NCBI GenBank assembly: GCA_018675335.1
Contig: JABGYH010000008.1
Location: 1 to 38,604 of the forward strand
Source of the DNA: Candidatus Woesearchaeota archaeon
GTDB lineage: Archaea; Nanobdellota; Nanobdellia; Woesearchaeales; UBA11576
Direction of reading: 5' to 3'
DNA: 38,604 bases
This document shows, one piece after another, positions 10,922 through 19,352 of this stretch (position 1 is its first letter; each line of letters opens with the position of its first letter). A program made the position numbers and the translations under genes. The notes beneath the pieces were generated by a model. The model saw nothing but the letters and a program-made list of their open reading frames with translations, was not told the origin of the DNA and ran no database searches.

Positions 10922-10968
10922 AAACAATAAATTTAGACAAATTAGCAAAAATGTTGTGTTGAGACTCT

Positions 10969-11829
10969 ATGCGAATTGGACTAATATCTGACAACCACGA
11001 AGGCGGGTTTGAGAGAAAAATTGCAGAAGCATTAAAAGGCGAAGATGTTGATGCAATAGTTAGTCTAGGTGACGCTATAGAAATTCCAACAAATTCTGAA
11101 AGACTAATTAGGGTTCAACAAATATTTTGTGAAACTGGAATTCCATTTTATTCCACTGCAGGAAATCATGAAGGATACCAGGCATGGGTTCGCGCCTCAG
11201 AGGTAGTTTGTCAAAGATATGATAATTTTTATGATGCGGCACTACAACACATATTTAGAATAAATGGAATAAGTTTTGTATTTGTTCCAGGAACCGAAGG
11301 CATGGATGATGATTTTTTAGTTGCAAATGGAAAAACCGGGCTTAAAAAAATTGATGGTCGCGAATGCTATGTTACAAGCACAAAACAAATTGAACGAATG
11401 CTAAAAGAACAAAGTATTGATACTAGTAAAACAATTTTGTTTACACACCAACCGCCAGAACAAGGATACAGAAATGGAACTGATTCTCTCGTAGGCACAG
11501 ATTATGAAATAGTTGAAAATCCCCTTGAAGCAGATGGAATAACTGATGAAGAACGAGATTTTTATGAATTACATCAAATGATTGGACAAGGAAGTATGCA
11601 AACAAGAATGCTCATTAAAAAAACTGGAATACCCCTAGTTTGTTCAGGCCACTTACACAGAAAAACAAGCGCAATAAATCACTCAGGAGAAGATTTAGTT
11701 GAAGGAGACGTATCAAATACAATGTATATAACTCCTGGAATGGCAGGACGTGGAGAATTTGCAATTCTTGAAACAGATGATTCTACGGGCAATCTTGTTG
11801 CAAGCTATGAAAAAAGAAATGTGCAATAA
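10969..11829 (+). CDS. Calcineurin-like metallophosphoesterase
   Basis: This 286-residue protein has the full two-metal phosphoesterase motif set: DNH (D8, H10), GD (D35), GNHE (N66, H67), FTH (H160) and GHLH (H228, H230). It has no signal peptide, so it is cytosolic. The family hydrolyses phosphomono- or diesters such as nucleotides, cyclic nucleotides or nucleic acid ends; the substrate cannot be told from sequence. The ATG at 10969 is chosen because an in-frame TGA lies 9 nt upstream. It appears to be transcribed with a structured leader rather than leaderless. It has its own promoter and lies 86 bp before the RNase P gene, so they are probably separate transcripts. Confidence 0.9.
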   Translation: MRIGLISDNHEGGFERKIAEALKGEDVDAIVSLGDAIEIPTNSERLIRVQQIFCETGIPFYSTAGNHEGYQAWVRASEVVCQRYDNFYDAALQHIFRINGISFVFVPGTEGMDDDFLVANGKTGLKKIDGRECYVTSTKQIERMLKEQSIDTSKTILFTHQPPEQGYRNGTDSLVGTDYEIVENPLEADGITDEERDFYELHQMIGQGSMQTRMLIKKTGIPLVCSGHLHRKTSAINHSGEDLVEGDVSNTMYITPGMAGRGEFAILETDDSTGNLVASYEKRNVQ

Positions 11830-11885
11830 ATTGATGATAATTATTCATTAAATTGATAAAAAATTAGCTTAGCACATAACAAACA

Positions 11886-11894
11886 TTTTTATAG
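11886..11894 (+). promoter_or_regulatory. TATA box of the RNase P gene
   Basis: TTTTTATAG is centred about 26 nt before ATG 11916, the spacing expected for a leaderless archaeal transcript. Confidence 0.5.
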
Positions 11895-11915
11895 AATTCT
11901 AAATTAGACCTAGTT

Positions 11916-12422
11916 ATGCAAGCAGAACATAAAAAAAAAGTTTTGAATAAACAATCAAAAATAGATTCCAATAAAAAAATCAAAAGCCCACAAACAAAAC
12001 AACAAACAAGACAACAAAAAACACAGGGCAAACGCAGACAAAAAAAACACCGAAAAAAACCAGATAAACATAGAGCAATTGCTAATGAGCGAATAAATAT
12101 TTTATTTAACGAAGCAGATGAAATGCATAACGAAAGTCAAACGCTTGCAAACAGATATGTTATTTTAGCTCGAAAAATTTCAATGAAATATAAAGTGAAA
12201 CTCGCATCCGTTTTTAAAAGAAGATTTTGTAAACACTGCTATTCATTCTTAGTTCCAGGGAAAAATTTGCGAGTACGTTTCGGATCAGGAAAATTAATTT
12301 ATTATTGTTTAACTTGTAAAAAATTTTGGAGAATGCCTGTGAAAAATATTAAAAAACAGAACAAAAAGCAAAACGCCCAACAATTATCGAAAGACCACAT
12401 TAAAAATCAAGAAACTAAATAA
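11916..12422 (+). CDS. rnp4: RNase P protein component 4 (Rpp21/Rpr2 family)
   Basis: This 168-residue basic protein has the Rpr2/Rpp21 layout: two amphipathic helices (about 54-96, ANERINILFNEADEM and on) followed by a zinc ribbon. The zinc ligands are C105 and C108 (RRFCKHCYSFLVPG) and C131 and C134 (YYCLTCKKFWRMP). The archaeal RNP4 subunit binds the RNase P RNA with RNP1 and helps remove 5' leaders from pre-tRNAs. The first 50 residues are an unusually long Lys/Gln-rich tail, and the C terminus is a further Lys/Gln tail; both are probably disordered RNA-binding extensions. It is expressed from its own TATA box with almost no leader. Confidence 0.9.
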   Translation: MQAEHKKKVLNKQSKIDSNKKIKSPQTKQQTRQQKTQGKRRQKKHRKKPDKHRAIANERINILFNEADEMHNESQTLANRYVILARKISMKYKVKLASVFKRRFCKHCYSFLVPGKNLRVRFGSGKLIYYCLTCKKFWRMPVKNIKKQNKKQNAQQLSKDHIKNQETK

Positions 12423-12435
12423 AACTTAAAATAAA

Positions 12436-12455
12436 TTGTCTTAATGAAGAGACAA
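12436..12455 (+). terminator. Stem-loop after rnp4
   Basis: TTGTCT and AGACAA form a 6-bp stem with an 8-nt loop 14 nt after the rnp4 stop. A second near-perfect inverted repeat (TTTGTTTT/AAAACAAA) follows at about 12470-12486. This could be the 3' end of the transcript; there is no long T-run, so the call is weak. Confidence 0.25.
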
Positions 12456-12552
12456 CAAAAAATCAATTATTTGTTTTTAAAACAAACAGTGTCATCCACA
12501 AAGTACGACGTCAAAACTACTTCTTTTAGACTATCACTATATTTTTACTACA

Positions 12553-12568
12553 GAAAAGTTTATATAGG
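12553..12568 (+). promoter_or_regulatory. BRE/TATA promoter of the coiled-coil gene
   Basis: GAAAAGTTTATATAGG is a strong archaeal promoter match with its centre about 30 nt before ATG 12592, implying a very short or absent leader. Confidence 0.6.
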
Positions 12569-12591
12569 AAATTTCTTTCCAAAAGTGAATA

Positions 12592-14235
12592 ATGGTGGGT
12601 GGAAAAAAGCAGGCGAAAAGCCGTAAAAAGCACAGCGTAGAAGACTCTTTAACATACACAAGTGTTACGAAAGTCAGAGATTTCAGAGAGCTTGATGGAG
12701 TATTAAGCAACTCATTTGGAAATATAAAAAAAGACATGCGCTACTTGCAAGAAACACAAACCCAACAACTAACTTCTACTAATGAAATTAAATCACTCAT
12801 AAAAGGAATGCGAGAAGATTTTGTAACAGTAGATAAGTTTAATATCTTAAAAATTAAAATTGCAGAAATCAATGAAAACCTAAAAAAATTATGGGACCTT
12901 GATAAAAAAGTAATTGAACTCGATTCTAAAAGTCTTGCCGAATCAGATTTTGACCAACAAGCAAGTTTATGGGAAAATGAATTTGAAAAAGTTAGACAAG
13001 ATTTAGAAGACTTAAAAGATAAAAGTGCATCAGAAAAACAACTCAAAAAACTTGTTCAAGACATTAATGACGAATTTGATAAAGTAAAAGAAAATATTGA
13101 TCAGATTAGAAATATCAAAAATACTATAACTCGTGGAGAACTTGACAAAAGAACTTTAATGCTAAACAATCAAGCAGAAGATCTACGAACTGGACTTAAA
13201 AAGATTGAAAAACGAATAAAAGAAAAAGTAAGTGTCAAACAAGCAGAAGAATTAGTTGATGATATCAACTCCGAATTTGATGTTGTAAAAGAAACCGTTG
13301 AAAATTTAAAAAAGGATCATGCAAAATTTGCAAAACAAAAAGATTTAACTTCTAAATTTAGTTCAGTCGGAAAAGATATTAAAGAAATTCGTGAAGAGAT
13401 AACAAGTATTACCCAAACACATGACACATTATTATCAAAAGATGAAGCAGAAAACTTAATTGAAGATATTAATACAGAATTTGACATTATGAAAAGAGAA
13501 GTGGACAAAGCTTTTGAACAAGATAAAACAATTAAAAAACATTTTTTACGTAAAACAGACTTTTTAGATTCTGAGAAAAATTTACGAAAAGAAATTTCTG
13601 ATGTTGAACATGGAATTAAAGATGTTTCTCAAGATGTTGTAGAACTTAGAACTGATCTTGAAAATCAAATTAATGAAAGATCAACTCAAGAAGAATTAAA
13701 TAGAGATATCCGAGATACACGAGACGAAATTGAAAGACTTAGAAAAAAAATAAACACAGTAAAAGATGAAGTCTTATCATATAAAGAACTTAAAAATATG
13801 AATAAAAAATTAAAATATCACCTAGTAAAAATTCAAGATAATTTTGTAGAAGAAGACAAGTTTGAAAAGTTAAACGAAGAAGTAGAAATGTTAAAAGAAC
13901 AAATACAAAATTCAGGAATGAAACTAAAAAAAGTAAAACCTTCTCCAGTTAAAAAAGTAAGTTCAAGAAAGCAAGCGCAAATGAGACGAAAAGAAGAACT
14001 GAAAACAATTTTAAAAAATGAAGTTAAAGCAAAAAACGGAAAGAAGAACTATTCAGCACTATTTTTCTTTGCAAACTTTTTAATGACTGTCGCATTCATA
14101 CTACTTATTGGATCAATCGGATTTTTCTTTTGGAATCAACAATTATTAACAGATAGTTTTGCAATTGCAGCCGTTGTTTGTTTTGTAGTTGGAATTCTTA
14201 TTCGAATTTTAGTTTTGGTTAAACGCGAAGGATAA
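12592..14235 (+). CDS. Membrane-anchored coiled-coil protein with three long repeats
   Basis: This 547-residue protein is rich in Glu, Lys and Asp and is predicted coiled coil over about residues 40-450. It has a basic linker at 450-480 and two hydrophobic segments near the C terminus (about 484-505 and 515-541). The topology suggests a long cytoplasmic rod tethered by a C-terminal hairpin anchor. A motif of the form LxxDIN(D/S/T)EFDxxKxxV starts at residues 154, 221 and 289, showing a 67-68-residue internal repeat. Length and layout recall structural or scaffolding proteins (SMC-like rods, tethers), but no ATPase motif is present and no named family is recognised. A strong own promoter and a short N-terminal basic stretch support the ATG used. 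Confidence 0.8.
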   Translation: MVGGKKQAKSRKKHSVEDSLTYTSVTKVRDFRELDGVLSNSFGNIKKDMRYLQETQTQQLTSTNEIKSLIKGMREDFVTVDKFNILKIKIAEINENLKKLWDLDKKVIELDSKSLAESDFDQQASLWENEFEKVRQDLEDLKDKSASEKQLKKLVQDINDEFDKVKENIDQIRNIKNTITRGELDKRTLMLNNQAEDLRTGLKKIEKRIKEKVSVKQAEELVDDINSEFDVVKETVENLKKDHAKFAKQKDLTSKFSSVGKDIKEIREEITSITQTHDTLLSKDEAENLIEDINTEFDIMKREVDKAFEQDKTIKKHFLRKTDFLDSEKNLRKEISDVEHGIKDVSQDVVELRTDLENQINERSTQEELNRDIRDTRDEIERLRKKINTVKDEVLSYKELKNMNKKLKYHLVKIQDNFVEEDKFEKLNEEVEMLKEQIQNSGMKLKKVKPSPVKKVSSRKQAQMRRKEELKTILKNEVKAKNGKKNYSALFFFANFLMTVAFILLIGSIGFFFWNQQLLTDSFAIAAVVCFVVGILIRILVLVKREG

Positions 14236-14422
14236 TTGCACACAATTTTTGAGTACAATTTAACTATTATCAATACTAATTTATCAACAAATTCTTATTT
14301 TTTATTTGAATTAAATTAATAAATCAAATTCTTGCAAACACAAGCATAAATTACTAAATTCAATTACACAATTTACTTAATTAGCCCACATAAACCAGCT
14401 AATATAGTTATATACTCCAATT

Positions 14423-14438
14423 TTCATTTATAAATGAA
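14423..14438. promoter_or_regulatory. 16-bp perfect palindrome, possible operator
   Basis: TTCATTTATAAATGAA is a perfect dyad ending 12 bp before the BRE/TATA box of the downstream operon. A dimeric regulator could bind here. In AT-rich DNA a palindrome of this size can still arise by chance. Confidence 0.35.
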
Positions 14439-14450
14439 TCAAGCAAAAAA

Positions 14451-14466
14451 CGAAAGATTTAAATAA
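14451..14466 (+). promoter_or_regulatory. BRE/TATA promoter of the three-gene operon
   Basis: CGAAAGATTTAAATAA matches the same CGAAA-TTTAAA pattern seen before the giant surface gene. The start site would fall near 14487, leaving a leader of about 65-70 nt before ATG 14555, unlike the mostly leaderless neighbours. Confidence 0.5.
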
Positions 14467-14554
14467 TGCAAAATAACCATTTTTTGATAGTAACAAATTT
14501 GTGTTGAGTGAGTTACTGACATAATCTAAATCACAGAGTAAATTTAAGACTAAA

Positions 14555-17002
14555 ATGGCTTTATTTAACTGGAAGAAGAATAGAATAGATCCTGCAGATC
14601 CATTAGCAGATGAAAAACGGTTTGCTAGATTTATGGGCCTTGATCCGAGCGCAGTAGAACCTAGAAACGTACTCAAATACGCAGATTTAGCTCATTGCGA
14701 ACGAAAAACTATCGATACTGCCCTTGAATTCTGGGAAGATCTAACTCCTGAGCGAAAATCCGATTTAAGTGCAAATATCGTAAATTTAGGAGATTATGAC
14801 TTAAGTTTAGAATTAGCTAAAAAAGGAACTCCACTTAATAAATCACAATTATTCGACGCATTACAAAATGCAATTACCCGCGAAAGAAAAACCACTTCTG
14901 ATGAACCATTATTCGAAAATTATGAAACAGGAGATGTTGCACGAATTGCGCTAAGATTATTTGGCGAATTACCAATTTATGAACACTTAACTACAATTCA
15001 CCAAACAACACTTGCAATTGATGATCAAATAGACAAAGCAGATGTTGCAAGATTAATTTATCAAGATTTAAGTTCTGGAATGTACGAACTAGGAGAAGAT
15101 GCATTTGGTCCTGCGATGCTGAGAATATTTGGCGAAGCTGCAACTGCAAATCCCCAATTCATGTCTCAAGAAGATAGTTCTAAACTTGCTGCAGGATTTG
15201 TTTTACAAACACAAATTAATCAACAAAAACATCTTGCTCTTGACTTATACAAAAGAATAATTACTGACGAACTAGAACTTGCAAGACAACAAATGCCAGA
15301 ATACTTATCAGAATTAGAAATTAAAGATTTAGCAGATAAAACTTATGCTCGCGCAGTAACTGAAATTGAAGATTTAGTGAAAACACCACACCCACTAAGT
15401 CCACTAATACTCCAACAAATAGTTTCTGATCTGGCAACAAAAACAGAGTACCGACCAGAACCAAAACCAATAGAGAAAATAATTGAAGAAACTGCACAAA
15501 CAATTTTAGAACCACTCGGAAAACAAATATCACAATTAGTAACTCAATCAAATTCATACGATCAACTTCGCGACATCATTAGCGAAACATTTGCAGATCA
15601 AATTATGTTGTCAAACAGTTTAGGTGATGCAATTGTTAGAGGAGAACAATTATCAACAGTAATTCAAAGAGTGTTATCTAATGATATCAATTTATCAGAA
15701 GGACTTTATAGACTAGACCTAAATATAGATCCAACAGAATTTAAAGTTGCGGATGGTGCATCCCAATTACAAATAGATCAAGCACGACAAAAATATGTCG
15801 AAGCAAAATATTATACAGAAGGAATTAAATTCGCACAAGCAATTTGGATGGGTGCAATTTCTGATGCAGGACTTTTTGAATGGTTCTACAAACCAGTTGA
15901 AGGACAAAATGATCCAGAAGACGGAAACGATAATTCAAACACATTAATCGAACCAGAATATACTGCTCTAGGAGAATTCATTTTACGACGAGATGCGATT
16001 GAAACAACTGCAAAACAAACACAATCATTATTAGCATCACTTGACCCATTAAAAATTGGAGGACAAACAAATTTAGTTTATACAGTCAATCCAGATGGAA
16101 GTTCCGGCTTTGTTCAAGAATTAATCAATCGACCAGATAAAATTAGCATACAACCTGGAGTTTACATTGCAGACTATGATGCAAGCGATTCACGATTAGT
16201 TTTATTATTAAAAGATGCACAACAAAAAGCACAAGATGAAATACTTGCAAAAGCTGGACGTAAAATAAAAACATCCAACCAAGCAAAAAAATATTTGGCA
16301 GATCACGAAAATGAATTAACTGAACTTGCAAGTGCAAAATTTGTTGAAGAAACCCAATCATTCTTACATGCAGAATCTAAACAATTAGCACTAAATTTAA
16401 TTCTATTACCTAACTTAAGTTCTGATGAACAAAAAAAATATATTGAAGATGGCACAAATCTAACAACTGAAGGCGAAAGAGTTTATGGATCAGTACTTAG
16501 ACAATGCGCAAGCCAAATTGTTGGTCAAACCAGCATCGCAACTGATGAAGAAGGAAACTATCTATTAAAAATTACTATCGACGATAAATTAAAAGCAGAA
16601 GTGGATATTTATGAAAAGCCTCTCGCTACTGAAACTAATTTAGGCGAACAAGCATATCAAATTCCATTCCAAACAAATAAAACACCTGATCAATTCAGCA
16701 TAATTAAAACAATGAGCGATTATAGGGATTTAATTTCTGAAGCAATAGTACTTCGAAGAATCATTGATCCCACACTAAACTCTGCAGAACGAGCAGAATA
16801 CTTAACAGTTAATGCTCAAGGTCTTCCAAGTTTAACTCCTGCTGGACGAGAAATTTATGGAAGCACAACACAAAAATACCAATCAATCATGTTTCATTTA
16901 TTAACCGACCAAACAATCACCCCGCAAGGAGATTTTGAAATCGGACTTACTTTATCCCCGACAGGAATTAAATCTGGAAAAATAAATCAAACAAAAAGAT
17001 AA
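14555..17002 (+). CDS. Unrecognised 815-aa cytosolic protein
   Basis: I do not recognise this family. The protein is almost entirely alpha-helical by composition, has no signal peptide and no membrane segment, and shows no Walker, zinc or catalytic motif. It starts MALFNWKKNRIDPADPL. The middle (about 290-330) is rich in Pro/Ile/Glu, and an acidic Asp/Asn-rich linker (around 450-465) separates two helical halves. It is the first gene of a tight set: the next gene starts 5 nt after its stop, and a third follows after another 15 nt. Such a large, neutral, helical protein expressed with a disordered partner suggests a structural or scaffold role, which is only an inference. Confidence 0.7.
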   Translation: MALFNWKKNRIDPADPLADEKRFARFMGLDPSAVEPRNVLKYADLAHCERKTIDTALEFWEDLTPERKSDLSANIVNLGDYDLSLELAKKGTPLNKSQLFDALQNAITRERKTTSDEPLFENYETGDVARIALRLFGELPIYEHLTTIHQTTLAIDDQIDKADVARLIYQDLSSGMYELGEDAFGPAMLRIFGEAATANPQFMSQEDSSKLAAGFVLQTQINQQKHLALDLYKRIITDELELARQQMPEYLSELEIKDLADKTYARAVTEIEDLVKTPHPLSPLILQQIVSDLATKTEYRPEPKPIEKIIEETAQTILEPLGKQISQLVTQSNSYDQLRDIISETFADQIMLSNSLGDAIVRGEQLSTVIQRVLSNDINLSEGLYRLDLNIDPTEFKVADGASQLQIDQARQKYVEAKYYTEGIKFAQAIWMGAISDAGLFEWFYKPVEGQNDPEDGNDNSNTLIEPEYTALGEFILRRDAIETTAKQTQSLLASLDPLKIGGQTNLVYTVNPDGSSGFVQELINRPDKISIQPGVYIADYDASDSRLVLLLKDAQQKAQDEILAKAGRKIKTSNQAKKYLADHENELTELASAKFVEETQSFLHAESKQLALNLILLPNLSSDEQKKYIEDGTNLTTEGERVYGSVLRQCASQIVGQTSIATDEEGNYLLKITIDDKLKAEVDIYEKPLATETNLGEQAYQIPFQTNKTPDQFSIIKTMSDYRDLISEAIVLRRIIDPTLNSAERAEYLTVNAQGLPSLTPAGREIYGSTTQKYQSIMFHLLTDQTITPQGDFEIGLTLSPTGIKSGKINQTKR

Positions 17003-17007
17003 AAAAA

Positions 17008-19056
17008 ATGGCTAAAAAAAGAAAACCAAAAAACACCGCACGTACATTCGAATATAACCCTACAGAACTAGATGATTTAGTATCACTTACAGATGTAATG
17101 CTCGGACATGTAACCCCGCAAGATTCACCTCTAGATGTAACACATGTAGGATTTGATTATTCTCCCGCTCACGTTTCAGAAGATTTAGAACCAATAGTAC
17201 TTCAAACTCCCCCTGCAATTGATCGAACCTATCAACCAGTAGATGTTGTTGGCGAAGATATTGTTATTGAAAAACCTGCACCAGCACAAGCAGTTGTGCC
17301 CGCAGAAGAAGTTTCAAACCCTCAAAACTGGGGCGGAGATGTTGAACAACAATGGCTAAGCACTCCTTCAGAAAAACCTGTAAAAGAAATTACACCAGAT
17401 CCCGCTCTTGAAGTTCCAGTTGCAGCAATGGTTGAACCAAAATATGATCAACCTGCACCAATAGTTAAAGAACCAGTACAAGTCGTCGAAGAACCAGTGC
17501 CCGTAGTCGAAGAACCCGCACCAATCATATTTGACGAACCCGTACAAGTAGAAGCAGTTGCTATCGAACCACAAATCGTCAATGAAACCCCTGCAGAAAA
17601 AAAACCTTGGTTTGGGCGAAGAGCATACAATGCTTGGCAAGCGAGAAGAAATCCAGAACTTATTGATGATGAAACCGTAGAATTACCTGATTCTGTAGAA
17701 CCAGACTTAGCAGGAATAGTTCAAGATTGGACAACTGCAAAACCAACAACAGAGGGCGTTGAAATTGTCGATCCAGTCGATTCTGATAAAGCATTAATTG
17801 ACGGATGGATGGGACGAGAAAATGATCCCGCACACATTCGAGCACTTGCAGAAAATCCAGAATTAGTCGTAAGAGAAATGGATGAAGGAGTTTATAATCC
17901 TGCAAATCATGCAGACTTAACACCAGTACAATTACAAGATCCAAAAAAAGAGGTCACTCCAAAACCCAAAGAAAGTAGATGGCACAGATATTGGAGACAA
18001 AAAAGAGAACTAAAAGCAGAACTTGCAGAAGGAACTGATCAAGATAAATCAAATAGGCCTTCACTACGACAAAGATGGGCAAATGTTCGAAGCACATTTG
18101 GACAAGGAAAAAGATTAGATGCAGAACTTGCGGAATTAGCAGCACCAGAAGAAGTAGTTGTGCCTAAAGAATTAAGTCCAATTCCAGATGCAGAAGTAAA
18201 CCCAGTAGTTGATGTTGCACTCCATACAAGAGTTACTCAAGAAATACCAGTAGTAAAAATACCTCCCGAGAATGCGGTTGATTCTGAAGTCAAACAAGAC
18301 AAACCAAAAAAAACAGTATTGGAAAAATTAGTTGTTGAACAAGTAACTCCAGTAACAATTGCAGTTGATACAACTGATAAAACAAGATTATGGTTTTTAG
18401 ATCAAACCCTTAGAAAATATGAAGCGAGACGAGTTGAAGAATTAAAAACACTTGAAGGACAAACTGATGCTGTAAAAAATTCAACTACTCTTAGATATAA
18501 AATTGAAATACTATCAGCAATTCTAGAATCAAAACCAGATCAACACCCCTTATCAGACAGTCCTCGCCCAAGTTATTTTACAAATACGGGAGACATTGCA
18601 GAAGAAATGCAAATATTAGATAAGGGAATTAATCATGAAAGATTTAGACGTGCAACATATCAAGTTTTTATGTATGCAGTAAATGATATTGAAAAAACAT
18701 ACGAATTAGAAAAACCCAAAGTAAACATACCTGAATTCAAATTAAAAACACCAACAGATATGACACACAAAGACACATTGCAAACAAAACTTCTAACATA
18801 CATGGGACGAATGCAAAACCATTGGTCAGATGATTCATATAGAAAACCAACAGATAGATTCACATCAGAATTATTTTACAGAATAGAATTACTAACAGAA
18901 TTATTAAACGATCACGAAATTGATTTAGCAAAAACTGGACAAAGATTAATTGATGAAACACACTGTTTTAACAAAAAAAATTATGATAGTGCGTCAAGAC
19001 TCATCATGTTATACGCAACAACAAAACCTAGCGAATGGTCAAAATTTGTTAAATAG
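17008..19056 (+). CDS. Unrecognised 682-aa protein, disordered N-half, helical C-half
   Basis: Residues ~1-200 look disordered: a basic start (MAKKRKPKN), then Pro/Val/Glu-rich repeats such as EEPVPVVEEPAP. Three short basic, Trp-containing blocks follow at about 199-216 (KPWFGRRAYNAWQARR), 321-341 (ESRWHRYWRQKRELKAELAE) and 350-377 (ending KRLDAELAELAAPEE), separated by acidic linkers. Residues ~450-682 are helical and presumably folded. The Trp/Arg blocks resemble repeated short binding motifs that could dock on a partner, perhaps the co-transcribed 815-aa protein. No known family, catalytic motif or membrane segment is visible. Five nt separate it from the gene before. Confidence 0.7.
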   Translation: MAKKRKPKNTARTFEYNPTELDDLVSLTDVMLGHVTPQDSPLDVTHVGFDYSPAHVSEDLEPIVLQTPPAIDRTYQPVDVVGEDIVIEKPAPAQAVVPAEEVSNPQNWGGDVEQQWLSTPSEKPVKEITPDPALEVPVAAMVEPKYDQPAPIVKEPVQVVEEPVPVVEEPAPIIFDEPVQVEAVAIEPQIVNETPAEKKPWFGRRAYNAWQARRNPELIDDETVELPDSVEPDLAGIVQDWTTAKPTTEGVEIVDPVDSDKALIDGWMGRENDPAHIRALAENPELVVREMDEGVYNPANHADLTPVQLQDPKKEVTPKPKESRWHRYWRQKRELKAELAEGTDQDKSNRPSLRQRWANVRSTFGQGKRLDAELAELAAPEEVVVPKELSPIPDAEVNPVVDVALHTRVTQEIPVVKIPPENAVDSEVKQDKPKKTVLEKLVVEQVTPVTIAVDTTDKTRLWFLDQTLRKYEARRVEELKTLEGQTDAVKNSTTLRYKIEILSAILESKPDQHPLSDSPRPSYFTNTGDIAEEMQILDKGINHERFRRATYQVFMYAVNDIEKTYELEKPKVNIPEFKLKTPTDMTHKDTLQTKLLTYMGRMQNHWSDDSYRKPTDRFTSELFYRIELLTELLNDHEIDLAKTGQRLIDETHCFNKKNYDSASRLIMLYATTKPSEWSKFVK

Positions 19057-19057
19057 A

Positions 19058-19064
19058 AGGAGGG
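19058..19064 (+). promoter_or_regulatory. Shine-Dalgarno of the 69-aa gene
   Basis: AGGAGGG, about 7 nt before ATG 19072, confirms that the small acidic gene is translated as the third gene of the operon. Confidence 0.6.
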
Positions 19065-19071
19065 CAAAAAA

Positions 19072-19281
19072 ATGGCTGACACAGAAGATTGGGATTATTC
19101 AGACGATGCTGTCGAAAGAATAAAAATGCACAGCAAAACATTGAAAGAGTTTTTAAACAAAAAAGACTTAAACTCAATGGAAATGGATGAAGTATTCCTA
19201 ACATCAGATGAAGATTTCCCTGATTTTGATGAAGAAGAAGAAATTGTCGATGAATTCGAAAGAAACGATGATGACGACTAA
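19072..19281 (+). CDS. Small, strongly acidic protein (69 aa)
   Basis: This short protein is made largely of Asp and Glu (for example DEEEEIVDEFERNDDDD at its C terminus). It has a short helical middle (HSKTLKEFLNKKDLNSMEM). It has a strong ribosome binding site and lies 15 nt after the 682-aa gene, so it is a real member of that operon. The family is not recognised. The charge pattern could complement the basic blocks of the 682-aa partner, an inference from composition alone. Confidence 0.65.
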   Translation: MADTEDWDYSDDAVERIKMHSKTLKEFLNKKDLNSMEMDEVFLTSDEDFPDFDEEEEIVDEFERNDDDD

Positions 19282-19320
19282 ATTATTTTTTATTTACTAA
19301 TTCTATTTATTTATGAGTAA

Positions 19321-19331
19321 ATTTTATAAAT
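19321..19331 (+). promoter_or_regulatory. TATA box before the Dph2 fragment
   Basis: ATTTTATAAAT lies about 27 nt before ATG 19353, so this fragment still has an intact leaderless-type promoter. Confidence 0.5.
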
Positions 19332-19352
19332 AAAAGTTAATCTACCAGTAAG

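Larger units (their letters stand above)
10615..10968. other. 354-bp divergent intergenic region
   Basis: This very AT-rich region separates the minus-strand giant gene from the plus-strand phosphoesterase. It contains the minus-strand promoter boxes at 10655-10712, a plus-strand TATA-like CTTTAAAAAG at about 10869-10878, and two short inverted repeats after it. No coding frame or recognisable RNA gene was found in the remainder. Confidence 0.6.
14236..14554. other. 319-bp intergenic region with operon promoter
   Basis: This AT-rich non-coding DNA lies between the coiled-coil gene and the 815/682/69-aa operon. It holds a 16-bp perfect palindrome, a BRE/TATA box and a leader of about 65 nt. 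Nothing else recognisable is present in 14236-14420. Confidence 0.55.

Noticed and set aside
12444-12626. 60-codon open frame before the coiled-coil gene
   Set aside because: It runs through the strong promoter and into the start of the 547-aa gene, and its composition is unlike a protein.
17430-17580. Tandem-looking repeats with VVEEPVP/VVEEPAP
   Set aside because: This is low-complexity Pro/Val/Glu coding sequence with imperfect units, not a CRISPR array or DNA repeat element.
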